From NCBI RefSeq assembly GCF_009720825.1, contig NZ_WNKY01000053.1:1-39505 (forward strand): a stretch of 39,505 bases of DNA, given 5' to 3'. The stretch comes from Duganella radicis (GTDB lineage Bacteria; Pseudomonadota; Gammaproteobacteria; Burkholderiales; Burkholderiaceae_D). Both the position numbers and the translations under genes were made by a program. Shown here one piece after another: positions 7,086 through 15,100 of the stretch. The notes under the pieces were generated by a model, which ran no database searches, was not told where the DNA came from, and saw only the letters and a list, made by a program, of their open reading frames with translations. The first letter of the stretch is position 1, and each line of letters opens with the position of its first letter.

Positions 7086-7340
7086 ATGACGACTATTCCC
7101 GCCTGTCCTGACCATGATCACCGTTGCTGCGACGTGAGCGGCATGCAGCCACCCGAACCCATGGTGCGCATCCTGGAGGCGCTCGACACGCTGGGGCCGG
7201 ACGAATCCCTGCGCGTGCTGATCGATCGCGAGCCTTTCCCCTTGTACAACATCCTGGCCCGCAACGGCTACCGCCACCGCACCGCCGCGCTGCCCGACCT
7301 GCGCTACGAAGTCATGATCTGGCTGGACCCGGCGTCATGA
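7086..7340 (+). CDS. DUF2249-domain small protein
   Basis: An 84-residue cytosolic protein. Its C-terminal 60 residues (MVRILEALDTLGPDESLRVL, then DREPFPLYNILARNGY and a terminal YEVMIWLD) fit the DUF2249 family, a TusA-like alpha/beta fold. DUF2249 proteins are often encoded beside nitrate, nitrite and nitric-oxide metabolism genes; no reaction is established. The N-terminus adds a Cys/His-rich CPDHDHRCCD that could bind metal (inference). GAGG lies 8-11 bases before the ATG. The gene overlaps the downstream membrane protein by ATGA, so the two are coupled, and it is downstream of the FNR-type box. Confidence 0.82.
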   Translation: MTTIPACPDHDHRCCDVSGMQPPEPMVRILEALDTLGPDESLRVLIDREPFPLYNILARNGYRHRTAALPDLRYEVMIWLDPAS

Positions 7341-8614
7341 TGCCGGCCAGTCCGCCGCGCCGCGCGCTGGCGTTTGAACAGAATCCGCCATGGTCGATCC
7401 CCTTGCGCTTCTTCCTCAGCGCCCCGCTGTTTGCGGCGCTGGCTGCGGGCCTGCTGGCCTGGCAAGGGGATACCATGCTGCTCAGCCGCTGGTCGCCGCG
7501 GACGCTGGCGCTGACGCATTTGCTGGTATTGGGCTGTCTCAGCATGACCATGTTGGGCGCGCTGCTGCAAATGCTGCCGGTGGTGGCGGGGATGGCGGTG
7601 CCGCGCGTCGGCCAGATCGGTGCGCTGGTGCATATCGGCACCGCATGCGGCGCGCTGCTGCTGGGCGCGGCCTTCTGGCGGCAACAGCCGCTGTTATTCC
7701 AGGGCGCGCTGCTGTTGCTGGGCGGGTCGTTCCTGCTGTTCTTATCGGCCTGCACGGTGGCGATGTGGCAGCCGCCGCCGCAGGGCGCGGGCGCGGTGGT
7801 GGCCGGGGTCCGGCTGTCACTGACGGCGCTGATACTGACGGTGGCGCTGGGTTGCCTGCTGGCGGCGGCGTTCGCCTGGCCGGAACGGCTGCAACTGCCC
7901 TTGCAGCGCATCACCGACACCCATGCCATGTGGGGCTTGCTGGGCTGGGTGGGACTGCTGGTGATCGCGTTCGCCTACCAGGTCGTGCCGATGTTTATGC
8001 TGACCGAACCTTATCCGCGCTGGCTCACCGAGCATCTGGGCGGCGCCCTGTTCATCCTGATGGCGGCGGCCTCGGTATCCACGGAATTCACGGGCGGCGG
8101 CCGCCTGTTTCACCAGGCCTGCCTGCTGCTGATCGGTTTGGCCTATGCTATCTTCGCCGCCGCTACCCTGATGCTGCTGGCCCGCCGCAAGCGGCCGCAA
8201 CGCGACGCCACCTCCTGCTACTGGGGCACCGCCATGTGCAGCGTGATCGCGGCATCCGTGCTGGCATTGTGGCCGGCCCCGGCTGACAACGCCCGGCCGC
8301 TGGCCATCGGCGCGCTCATGATCGCGGGCTTTGCCCTGTCCGTCATCAACGGCATGCTGTACAAGATCGTGCCCTTCCTGACCTGGCATCATCTGCAACA
8401 GGCACGGGAGCGCGGCGCGCCCAAGCCGCCGGCCGTCAGCCAGTTCATCCCTCAACACCGGGCTGTCTGGCAGTATGTTCTTCACCTGCTTGGGCTGCTG
8501 TTACTATTGGGTGCATGTTATCAACCCAGACTGTCCCACATCGCCGGAACCGTCATGTGCATCGCCTGCCTGGCACTCTCCGCCAATCTGGGATGCGCCA
8601 CGATGAAACGGTAA
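7337..8614 (+). CDS. Polytopic membrane protein, NnrS/haem-copper-oxidase-like, probably linked to nitrogen-oxide or anaerobic metabolism
   Basis: A 425-residue integral membrane protein with about 12 hydrophobic helices. Histidines occur at helix edges: LTHLLVLGCLSMTMLGALLQ, ITDTHAMWGLLGWVGLL, LTEHLGGAL and IVPFLTWHHL. That pattern recalls cytochrome oxidase subunit I or NnrS-like haem proteins. No enzyme-defining copper motif is clear. The start at 7337 overlaps the DUF2249 stop as ATGA. The FNR-type box upstream and the nearby nirK, nrd and ubi genes suggest service under low oxygen or nitric-oxide exposure. The function is inferred from context only; it could equally be a permease. Confidence 0.6.
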   Translation: MMPASPPRRALAFEQNPPWSIPLRFFLSAPLFAALAAGLLAWQGDTMLLSRWSPRTLALTHLLVLGCLSMTMLGALLQMLPVVAGMAVPRVGQIGALVHIGTACGALLLGAAFWRQQPLLFQGALLLLGGSFLLFLSACTVAMWQPPPQGAGAVVAGVRLSLTALILTVALGCLLAAAFAWPERLQLPLQRITDTHAMWGLLGWVGLLVIAFAYQVVPMFMLTEPYPRWLTEHLGGALFILMAAASVSTEFTGGGRLFHQACLLLIGLAYAIFAAATLMLLARRKRPQRDATSCYWGTAMCSVIAASVLALWPAPADNARPLAIGALMIAGFALSVINGMLYKIVPFLTWHHLQQARERGAPKPPAVSQFIPQHRAVWQYVLHLLGLLLLLGACYQPRLSHIAGTVMCIACLALSANLGCATMKR

Positions 8615-8637
8615 ATGAAAAAGTAATGACAGGAAAC

Positions 8638-8661
8638 AAAAAAGCCGCTTCATGGCGGCTT
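8638..8661 (-). terminator. Rho-independent terminator of the tRNA operon
   Basis: On the minus strand a 7-bp GC-rich stem (AAGCCGC with GCGGCTT) and a six-base loop are followed by a run of six T. It sits about 20 bp past the last tRNA-Glu. It could also slow transcription from the membrane protein gene on the other strand, but lacks a T-run in that direction. Confidence 0.8.
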
Positions 8662-8680
8662 GATCATTTATTCGCTGTTT

Positions 8681-8756
8681 TGGCGTCCCCACGGGGATTC
8701 GAACCCCGGTACTCACCGTGAAAGGGTGATGTCCTAGGCCTCTAGACGATGGGGAC
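8681..8756 (-). tRNA. tRNA-Glu (anticodon UUC), copy 3 in transcription order
   Basis: 76 nt including the encoded CCA end. The acceptor stem pairs GTCCCC with GGGGAC, the anticodon loop is CTTTCAC, and the T-arm reads GGTTCGAATCC. It is identical to the other two tRNA-Glu copies and is the last gene before the terminator. Confidence 0.97.
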
Positions 8757-8789
8757 CAAGGAACTACTCTGACGTGTATTCTACGCGAT

Positions 8790-8865
<76 letters not shown>

Positions 8866-8899
8866 CGGGCGTAGAAACAGTTGCTACTATTGCCATCGC

Positions 8900-8975
8900 T
8901 GGCGTCCCCACGGGGATTCGAACCCCGGTACTCACCGTGAAAGGGTGATGTCCTAGGCCTCTAGACGATGGGGAC
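8900..8975 (-). tRNA. tRNA-Glu (anticodon UUC), copy 2 in transcription order
   Basis: 76 nt with encoded CCA, identical in sequence to the copies at 8681 and 9128. The spacers on both sides differ from those around the other copies. Confidence 0.97.
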
Positions 8976-9009
8976 CTCGGAACTACCTTAACTACTCTCC
9001 TGTGCTGGT

Positions 9010-9085
<76 letters not shown>

Positions 9086-9127
9086 TCAGGGCACAGAAGC
9101 CTTACTACTGACCAGCCTTGGCGAAGC

Positions 9128-9203
9128 TGGCGTCCCCACGGGGATTCGAACCCCGGTACTCACCGTGAAAGGGTGATGTCCTAGGCCTCTAGACGATGGG
9201 GAC
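9128..9203 (-). tRNA. tRNA-Glu (anticodon UUC), copy 1 in transcription order
   Basis: 76 nt with encoded CCA, identical to the other tRNA-Glu copies. It is the first glutamate tRNA downstream of gltX, whose product charges it. Confidence 0.97.
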
Positions 9204-9235
9204 CCTGGAACTACCGTACTATATCCTCTGCAAAC

Positions 9236-9311
<76 letters not shown>

Positions 9312-9329
9312 GTTTGCGCGAGAGACAAG

Positions 9330-9357
9330 AGTATAGCAGAGGCTCCGCATTATGCAA
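9330..9357 (-). promoter_or_regulatory. Sigma-70 promoter of the tRNA-Ala/Glu operon
   Basis: Reading leftward, TTGCAT, a 16-bp spacer and TATACT form a strong sigma-70-type promoter. It lies in the 85-bp gap between the gltX stop and the first tRNA. Transcription would begin near 9323, giving a very short leader. The tRNAs can therefore be made independently of gltX, though readthrough is possible because no terminator is seen after gltX. Confidence 0.75.
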
Positions 9358-9396
9358 ATACCCTTTTGCAACTTTGCCCCTGCCTCAATGAAAAAT

Positions 9397-10806
9397 TTAG
9401 AGGAACCTGGCCACACGCGCCACAACGGTGTCGCGGCCGAAGATTTCCAGCACGGCGTCGATGGCCGGCGTTTGCAGCTGGCCAGTGGTGAACAAACGCA
9501 GCGGCATGGCGATCTGCGGCATCTTCAAGCCATGCGCGGCCAGCACCTCTTTAATCATGGCGGCCAGCGCGGCCTTGTTCCACTCCACGGTTTTGCAACG
9601 CTCGGCGAAATCGGCCAGCGCCGGCTTGACGGCATCGGTGACGTGCTGGGTCAGCAGCGCGGCATCCGGTTGCGGTTCACGGAAGAACAGCATGGCGGCA
9701 TCGGCCAGTTCGTTGACGGTGTTGGTGCGCTCCTTCATCAGGCCCAGCACCACCGGCAGCGACGGCGCGCCGTCGAACACGGCGCCGTTGGCTTCCATGC
9801 GCGCCTTGGCCAGGCCGGCCAGGCGTTCGTTGTCGGCCTGCTTAATATAGTGGTTGTTCAGCCAGTTCAGTTTTTCGATATTGAACTGGGCGGCCGAGTT
9901 GGACAGGTGGCTGCCGTCGAACCACTGGCACACCTGCTCCATCGAGAACACCTCGTCGTCGCCGTGGCTCCAGCCCAGGCGCGCCAGATAGTTGAGGATG
10001 GCTTCCGGCAGGTAGCCCTCGGCCGGATATTGCATGACGTTGACCGCATCCTTGCGCTTGGACATTTTGGCGCCGTCCGAACCCAGAATCATCGGCAGGT
10101 GGCCGTATTCCGGCAGCGGCGCGCCGATGGCGCGCAGGATGTTGATCTGGCGCGGGGTGTTGTTGACGTGGTCGTCGCCGCGCAGGACGTGGCTGATTTC
10201 CATGTCGAGGTCGTCGATGGCCACGCAGAAGTTGTAGGTTGGCGTGCCGTCCGGACGGGCGATCACCAGATCGTCCAGCTCTTTATTGCCGATGGTGATA
10301 GTGCCTTTGACGAAATCGTTCCAGGTCACCTCGCCATCCAGCGGATTCTTGAAGCGGACCACCGGCTTGCGGCCCTCGGGGATGGCCGGCAGCACCTTGC
10401 CCGACTCCGGACGCCAGGTGCCGTCGTAGCGCGGCTTCTCACCGGCGGCGGTGGCGCGGTCGCGCATGGCTTGCACTTCTTCCGGCGAAGAGTAGCAGTG
10501 GTAGGCGGTGCCGGCCTCCAGCATCTGCGCCACCACTTCGCGGTAGCGGTCCATGCGCTTCATCTGGTAGAACGGGCCTTCGTCGTGGTTCAGGCCCAGC
10601 CACGCCATGCCTTCGATGATCGCTTGCACGGCTTCCGGGGTGGAACGCTCCAGATCGGTGTCTTCAATGCGCAGCACGAAGGTGCCGCCGAAGTGACGGG
10701 CGAAAGCCCACGAGTACAGCGCCGTGCGGGCGCCGCCGAGGTGGAGGTAGCCGGTCGGGCTGGGTGCGAAACGGGTACGGACTGGCTTGGCTGGTACGTT
10801 AGTCAT
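9397..10806 (-). CDS. gltX: Glutamyl-tRNA synthetase
   Basis: A 469-residue class I aminoacyl-tRNA synthetase that attaches glutamate to tRNA-Glu. The HIGH-type signature is FAPSPTGYLHLGG near residue 13 and the second ATP motif is KMSKRKD near residue 250; length and motif order are typical. Between them are the family blocks RIEDTDLERS and VLRGDDHVNNTPRQ. The start MTNVPAKPVRTRFAPSPTG fits the family, although no strong ribosome-binding site is visible. It lies 29 bp after the VOC gene in the same direction, and three copies of its tRNA substrate follow it. Confidence 0.97.
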   Translation of the reverse strand: MTNVPAKPVRTRFAPSPTGYLHLGGARTALYSWAFARHFGGTFVLRIEDTDLERSTPEAVQAIIEGMAWLGLNHDEGPFYQMKRMDRYREVVAQMLEAGTAYHCYSSPEEVQAMRDRATAAGEKPRYDGTWRPESGKVLPAIPEGRKPVVRFKNPLDGEVTWNDFVKGTITIGNKELDDLVIARPDGTPTYNFCVAIDDLDMEISHVLRGDDHVNNTPRQINILRAIGAPLPEYGHLPMILGSDGAKMSKRKDAVNVMQYPAEGYLPEAILNYLARLGWSHGDDEVFSMEQVCQWFDGSHLSNSAAQFNIEKLNWLNNHYIKQADNERLAGLAKARMEANGAVFDGAPSLPVVLGLMKERTNTVNELADAAMLFFREPQPDAALLTQHVTDAVKPALADFAERCKTVEWNKAALAAMIKEVLAAHGLKMPQIAMPLRLFTTGQLQTPAIDAVLEIFGRDTVVARVARFL

Positions 10807-10835
10807 CGAAGTAGAAAGCTGAGATATAAAAGCAG

Positions 10836-11243
10836 CTATTTTACCGCGTCGGCGAGGGCTTGGCGCTCAAAGCTGGCCCGGTAGCGTTCATGGGCGTCGG
10901 CGCGGGTGTTCATTTCGAACAGCAGGCCACCCGGCGCCTCGCAGAAGAAACGCGAGCCGCGCTCGTGATGGAAAAAGCCGGTTTTCATGGGCACGCCCTG
11001 CGCTTGCAGATGCTGGTAAAGCTGGCTTACCTGCTCCGCCGTCGGCAATTCAAAGCCGAGGTGGAAGTTGTGCGGCCAGACCACAGTGTGGTCTTTGGCT
11101 TCGATGACGATGTCGAAACCGGCACGCTTGAGCACGGCGGCGTCCGGGCCGATGTATTCCAGCGAACAGCCGAGGTGCTGCACAAAGAAGCTGGCGGTGG
11201 CGCGCACGTCGCTGGACGGGAAGCTGAGGTGATTGAATTTCAT
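10836..11243 (-). CDS. VOC (glyoxalase/bleomycin-resistance) superfamily protein
   Basis: A 135-residue single-domain protein. MKFNHLSFPSSDVRATASFF at the N-terminus, the inner FHLGFEL and the C-terminal RFFCEAPGGLLFEMN are vicinal-oxygen-chelate hallmarks. His4, His67 and a late Glu could bind metal. Family members range from lyases and dioxygenases to binding proteins, and nothing here fixes the substrate. The start at 11243 was chosen because AGGAG lies about 8 bases upstream; a longer in-frame start at 11318 would add 25 non-conserved residues. It may be co-transcribed with gltX. Confidence 0.85.
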   Translation of the reverse strand: MKFNHLSFPSSDVRATASFFVQHLGCSLEYIGPDAAVLKRAGFDIVIEAKDHTVVWPHNFHLGFELPTAEQVSQLYQHLQAQGVPMKTGFFHHERGSRFFCEAPGGLLFEMNTRADAHERYRASFERQALADAVK

Positions 11244-11370
11244 GGGTCTGACTCCTGTTGTTGGAGCCATCAGAATAAGACCCGGCCGCCCTGCCCTCAA
11301 CTCGCTTTCCAGCGACACAAAACCCTTTGCGATCAGTGACTTGACACCACCTTGCGCGGATTGCTCGCAT

Positions 11371-12486
11371 TTACCAGCCGTTAAAGCGCGGCCAGACCGG
11401 CCAGTCGCCGCCGTTTTGCGGGATCACGTGGTATTGGCCGTGCTGCGCGGCGGTGGCGCAGGCGTGGTTGGGCAGGATGCGCAGGCTGCCGCCGACCGGG
11501 AAGCGCTGCGTGAGATCGACGCCCGCATCGCCGCGCCATTGCAGTACGCCGTGCTCCTGGTTGGCCTTGCCGAAGCCCAGTTCGGGCACAGGCTGGCCGT
11601 CGCTGTCACAGACCATGCCGTAGCCGTGGTGGTCGTGGCCGAGATCGCGGCTCATCGCCATCCAGCCGCCGTCGGTGATGACCCAGCCTTGGTCGGCCTG
11701 ATGGCCAATGACCGTGCACAGCACACTGATGGCGATGTCGTCGGTGGTGCAGACGCCGACATCGGCCATCACCATGTCAAAGAACACGTAGACGCCGGCA
11801 CGCACTTCGGTCACGCCTTCCAGATGGCTGGCGCTCAAGGCCGTCGGCGTCGAGCCAACGCTGACGACCGGGCACGCATGGCCGCCATTGCGCAGCAGCG
11901 TCGCGGCGGCCACGCAGCGCGAGCGTTCCTGCTCGGCCATCGCGGCCAGCGCCTCCGGCGTATTGCAATCATACGAAGCGCCGGCATGCGTCATCACCCC
12001 CTTGAGGCGGGCACCGCCTTGCAGCGCGGCGGCGATATCCAGCAGCACCGGATCGTCAGGCTTGACGCCGGAGCGATGGCCATCGGTATCGATCTCAATC
12101 ATCACCTCATAGCAAACGCCATGCTCGGCGCCATGGCGCGCCACCTGCTCCGCCATCACCACCGATTCCAGCAGCAGCGTCAGGCGACAGCCCTCGCGGA
12201 TCAGCCTGAGCGCATGATGCAGCTTGTTCGGCACGATACCGACCGCGTACAGGATGTCATCGATGCCGGCGCGGAAAAACTCTTCCGCTTCTTTCAGCGT
12301 GGAGACCGTAATGCCGCGCGCCCCGGCCGCCATCTGGCGCCGGACCACTTCAAGGCACTTGCTGGTCTTCACATGCGGCCGGAACGCCACGCCCAGCCGA
12401 TCCATGCGCACCCGCATGCGCTCCACATTGCGCTGCAAGCGCGCTTCGTCCAGCAGCAACGCTGGCGTTTCCAGAATCTCCTGCAT
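11371..12486 (-). CDS. D-threonine aldolase/D-serine dehydratase-like PLP enzyme
   Basis: A 371-residue protein with an alanine-racemase-type N-terminal barrel. RPHVKTSK carries the probable pyridoxal-phosphate lysine at residue 40, and the C-terminal LPNHACATAA provides the His and Cys typical of metal binding in fold-type III D-threonine aldolases. This family cleaves D-beta-hydroxy amino acids to glycine and an aldehyde, or dehydrates D-serine. ETPALLLDEARLQRNVERM near the start is family-typical. The start at 12486 has GGGAG upstream; an in-frame ATG at 12525 would add 13 residues. The exact substrate cannot be read from the sequence. Confidence 0.85.
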   Translation of the reverse strand: MQEILETPALLLDEARLQRNVERMRVRMDRLGVAFRPHVKTSKCLEVVRRQMAAGARGITVSTLKEAEEFFRAGIDDILYAVGIVPNKLHHALRLIREGCRLTLLLESVVMAEQVARHGAEHGVCYEVMIEIDTDGHRSGVKPDDPVLLDIAAALQGGARLKGVMTHAGASYDCNTPEALAAMAEQERSRCVAAATLLRNGGHACPVVSVGSTPTALSASHLEGVTEVRAGVYVFFDMVMADVGVCTTDDIAISVLCTVIGHQADQGWVITDGGWMAMSRDLGHDHHGYGMVCDSDGQPVPELGFGKANQEHGVLQWRGDAGVDLTQRFPVGGSLRILPNHACATAAQHGQYHVIPQNGGDWPVWPRFNGW

Positions 12487-12569
12487 AACCGCTCCCAAAT
12501 CATAAACAGCGAGCACTCTACCCATAAGAGTAGCAGGTCACTCTCACCGGCCGGTACATAAACCAGATG

Positions 12570-12596
12570 AAAAAAAGGGATGCAATCGCCTCCCTT
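12570..12596 (-). terminator. Terminator after the two-gene low-GC insert
   Basis: On the minus strand AAGGGA, a ten-base loop and TCCCTT are followed by a T-run. It lies about 25 bp past the stop of the 12619-13311 gene and insulates it from the D-threonine-aldolase-like gene. Confidence 0.65.
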
Positions 12597-12618
12597 TGTA
12601 GAAATCAAAAAATCCCGA

Positions 12619-13311
12619 TTACTTCATTTTATATGGCCCCAGTCCAAGTTCAGCTGGCCACATTGGCAATTTAGCCGGTTCATCGCTTCCCGGATATTCT
12701 CGCCCCACAGTGTCCTGTCCTTCCAAGCCATGAAGGTCGAGATTGAACTGTCGCTCAATGGGCTCAGCAATATCGAGGCCTATGGGAACAATGCCTTCGA
12801 TTGCATGCTCACCCAACTCCACTAAGACTGTAGAACTCGGGTGGGACTGCGATAAGGACACGGCGGGTTGATCCCATATGGCGTGCACAGCGTCGGCGAC
12901 ATCCCCAACTGCCACCACCTTAACTCCCATCTCCGCATTCTTGCCACGCGAAGAATCCACCTTTCCATATCGCCGTCCAGGAGCACCATAGGTGATGTGG
13001 TAGACCTCGCCGCCTTCAGGTGCTGGGATTTTTCCAGTGCTCCGCCAATCAGGCGACCTCCCTGTAACCGCTCCGCCAGCGATGCTAACACTAACCTTCC
13101 ATCTGGGAGGAACATACCCCTGAGGCGCCGCTACGAAGACTAGTCCAAAATCCGCCTCCGCCGAAGGCTTGGCCGCCTGTGTATTCTTCAGAATTTGAGC
13201 TCGGACAGCATCGGGATCCTTGCCTCGAGGACCAAGACTAGGACGCCCTTTATCCTGGCGCCCAACACCAGCTCTACGTGCGAACGTGCCAGAGGTTGAT
13301 TTTTTCATCAT
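12619..13311 (-). CDS. Hypothetical protein with basic N-terminus, in low-GC insert
   Basis: A 230-residue protein I do not recognise. The first 40 residues are rich in Lys, Arg and Gly (MKKSTSGTFARRAGVGR, later RPSLGPRGKDPDAVRAQI) and look disordered. The middle part, with RWKVSVSIAGGA and YHITYGAPGRRYGK, looks like beta-sheet. The end is acidic and Pro-rich (LPMWPAELGLGPYKMK). There is no signal peptide or membrane helix. Its ATG overlaps the stop of the upstream GNAT-like gene as ATGA, so the two are made together. Base and codon use are clearly less GC-biased than in the flanking genes, which points to acquisition. It could be a partner, substrate or immunity factor of the upstream protein, but nothing proves this. 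Confidence 0.6.
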   Translation of the reverse strand: MMKKSTSGTFARRAGVGRQDKGRPSLGPRGKDPDAVRAQILKNTQAAKPSAEADFGLVFVAAPQGYVPPRWKVSVSIAGGAVTGRSPDWRSTGKIPAPEGGEVYHITYGAPGRRYGKVDSSRGKNAEMGVKVVAVGDVADAVHAIWDQPAVSLSQSHPSSTVLVELGEHAIEGIVPIGLDIAEPIERQFNLDLHGLEGQDTVGREYPGSDEPAKLPMWPAELGLGPYKMK

Positions 13312-13991
13312 CTTAAAAAGTCCAAGCTGTTTGACAACGATTGCGCAAGCTTAGGGTCTGTCCAGAAATAACGGCCATCATTTCTCTTCATTTTGCGCGC
13401 AACGGTGAGCGAGGCGTTCCCTAACAAAGGAGTCATTCGAGCCTTATCTCGATACTTTGAGAAGAGCTGCTCCCCACCACTCGGATCTGCATGTAGCCCA
13501 ACGCGTCCATCATACCCTAACTCGTAACTCCTCTGGATCGCGGTGTCAAGTAATGCCTCTAATATCATAGAAAGCTTATCGGGCGGCGCCCCAAGAGCCT
13601 TTAACGCTGCACCTGGAGCTGCGGCTGCGTACCAGATATACACACACGGCGTGTATCCACCATCCAATGCTGGATATCCCTCGGAAAGCATCATCATCGC
13701 CAAAGGCACCGCTTTACCGCCGCTTCCGGCGATCTCGATGCAGAACAAGCTCGGAACGCGCTTAAATAACGCCTCCGACTTGCCTGCCTGCCAGAAAAGC
13801 CACGGCCAGTTCCACTTTGCGTCTGGGCGGGCAGGTCCTACATGGGGTTGTATAAGTCGCTTCCAATTGTGCGCGTCCGACGCATCACATTGACGCACCC
13901 GGACATTTAAAAAACTTTCCTTCTCGTGCAGCGGCAGACGCTTAATGAATCGAGCTTGCATATTTCTTACGCATTTGTTCAATATGGCCAT
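13308..13991 (-). CDS. Putative GNAT-fold protein, in low-GC insert
   Basis: A 227-residue protein. Its C-terminal half resembles a GCN5-type acetyltransferase: a strand and helix with YELGYDGRVGLHADPSGGEQ, then LFSKYRDKARMTPLLG. That pattern is like the 'RVGLHA...G...L..fY.k.GM' end of the fold. The classic acetyl-CoA loop (Q/RxxGxG/A) is not obvious, so catalytic activity is uncertain. The N-terminal half is Trp-rich (HNWKRLIQPHVGPARPDAKW, then NWPWLFW). The start is uncertain: ATG 13991 lacks a ribosome site and ATG 13961 has only a weak one. Base composition is low-GC like its partner, and it is followed directly by the 12619-13311 gene. An AT-rich gap of about 110 bp, in which I see no clear element, lies upstream. 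Confidence 0.6.
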   Translation of the reverse strand: MAILNKCVRNMQARFIKRLPLHEKESFLNVRVRQCDASDAHNWKRLIQPHVGPARPDAKWNWPWLFWQAGKSEALFKRVPSLFCIEIAGSGGKAVPLAMMMLSEGYPALDGGYTPCVYIWYAAAAPGAALKALGAPPDKLSMILEALLDTAIQRSYELGYDGRVGLHADPSGGEQLFSKYRDKARMTPLLGNASLTVARKMKRNDGRYFWTDPKLAQSLSNSLDFLR

Positions 13992-14100
13992 TATGGCTTA
14001 GCAAGTACTTAAATGCTATCAAACAATAATTATTGGCTAGTTAAATAGCATTTTTAATCACTCAATCTTCGAAACCGAAGGAAATTGAGCTACGCGCAAA

Positions 14101-14697
14101 TCAGAAAACTGAATCCACGTAGCCGAAAACGGCGGCGTTGATGCGGTGGGCCAGGTTGGCGGGATCATGCTCGCCGCGTTCGCCGGCGGCGTCGGTCATG
14201 CCGCGGATCAGGGCCAGCAGGTCGGCGGCGGCCAGTTGACTGTCGCCGCGGCCGGCGCGTTCAAGAATCGTGGTCATCAGGACCACGAAGCTGTGGCCTT
14301 TGTCCAGCGCGGCGCGGATGTCGGGGCGGCCCTCTTCCTGATCCAGCAGGCGCGCCAGGTTGGGACGTTCCAGTTGCTGACGGGCAGAGACTTCGATGAA
14401 GGTACGCAAAGCCTCGCGCCAGTCCGGCAGCGCGGCGGCGGCGGTGGCGGCCTCGCGATACTTGCCCTCTTCGCGCTGGAGCAGCGCCAGCGTCAAAGCG
14501 TCCTTGCCGGGGAAGTATTGGTACAGCGTGCCGATGCTGGCGCCCGCGCGGCGGGCCACGGCATTGGTGTTGAAGCCTTCCAGCCCATCCTCCTCCAGCA
14601 CCAGCGCCGCCGCTTCCAGTATCGCCTCCACCGTGTGGGCGGAGCGACGCTGGCGCGGGGCTTTGCGGATGCTGAGGACAGCCGGTCGTGCAGGCAT
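14101..14697 (-). CDS. TetR-family transcriptional regulator
   Basis: A 198-residue regulator. After a basic start comes the TetR helix-turn-helix region: AILEAAALVLEEDGLEGFNT, NAVARRAGASIGTLYQYFPG, KDALTLALLQ. The C-terminal helical half should form the ligand-binding and dimer domain. Its ATG overlaps the stop of the DUF4399 gene by one base (TAATG), so the pair is one transcription unit with DUF4399 first. It may regulate that unit, but no operator is evident. The ligand is unknown. Confidence 0.9.
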   Translation of the reverse strand: MPARPAVLSIRKAPRQRRSAHTVEAILEAAALVLEEDGLEGFNTNAVARRAGASIGTLYQYFPGKDALTLALLQREEGKYREAATAAAALPDWREALRTFIEVSARQQLERPNLARLLDQEEGRPDIRAALDKGHSFVVLMTTILERAGRGDSQLAAADLLALIRGMTDAAGERGEHDPANLAHRINAAVFGYVDSVF

Positions 14698-15086
14698 TAC
14701 TTGACGGTGATTTTGATTTCCTTGTTCATGGCAGGACCGTAAGCCTGGTGCAGGCCGTTGGCGAACTGCATGGTCAAGGTGTAGTTACCCGGCGGCAGAT
14801 TCAGCTCGGTTTCGGTCTGGCCTTTGCCGAAGTGGATGTGCTTTTCATCGGCCGGGATCACTTCGCCGGCTTTGACCGGGGTGGCGTTGACCAGCAAGTG
14901 ATGGTGGCCGGTATTGGCGGTCATGTCGCCAGCCGGCTTGACTTCCATGCCGGTGACAGCGAACTTGACCTTGAACGGGCTGCTGACAGTCGCGCCGTTG
15001 GCCGGCTCGACAAAGGACACCGATTGCTGCGCGAACGCCATGGCGCTCAGGGACATCAGGGTTGCAGCCAATACCGATTTCATCAT
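14697..15086 (-). CDS. DUF4399-domain secreted protein
   Basis: A 129-residue exported protein with a signal peptide ending AMAFAQ and a DUF4399-like beta-sandwich: VSFVEPANGATVSSPFKVKF, TGHHHLLVN, DEKHIHFGKGQTE, LPPGNYTLTMQFAN and HQAYGPAMN. The clustered histidines (GHHHLL, KHIHFG) suggest metal binding, which is an inference. The start chosen is the first of two adjacent ATG codons, with GGAG about 8 bases upstream. It lies 15 bp after mrp and just before a TetR gene. The physiological role of this family is not established. Confidence 0.85.
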   Translation of the reverse strand: MMKSVLAATLMSLSAMAFAQQSVSFVEPANGATVSSPFKVKFAVTGMEVKPAGDMTANTGHHHLLVNATPVKAGEVIPADEKHIHFGKGQTETELNLPPGNYTLTMQFANGLHQAYGPAMNKEIKITVK

Positions 15087-15100
15087 GGTGATTCTCCTGT

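Noticed and set aside
7124..7336. Earlier start for the polytopic membrane protein
   Set aside because: The stretch overlaps the DUF2249 gene in another frame and is Arg/Pro/His-rich; the ATGA overlap at 7337 gives a normal coupled start.
9352..10884. Plus-strand open frame of about 510 codons
   Set aside because: It is antisense to gltX, which has both synthetase signature motifs.
12619..13991. GNAT toxin-antitoxin module
   Set aside because: The GNAT-like protein is larger than TacT-type toxins, the acetyl-CoA loop is unclear, and the partner is not a ribbon-helix-helix antitoxin. It is kept only as an unexplained acquired pair.
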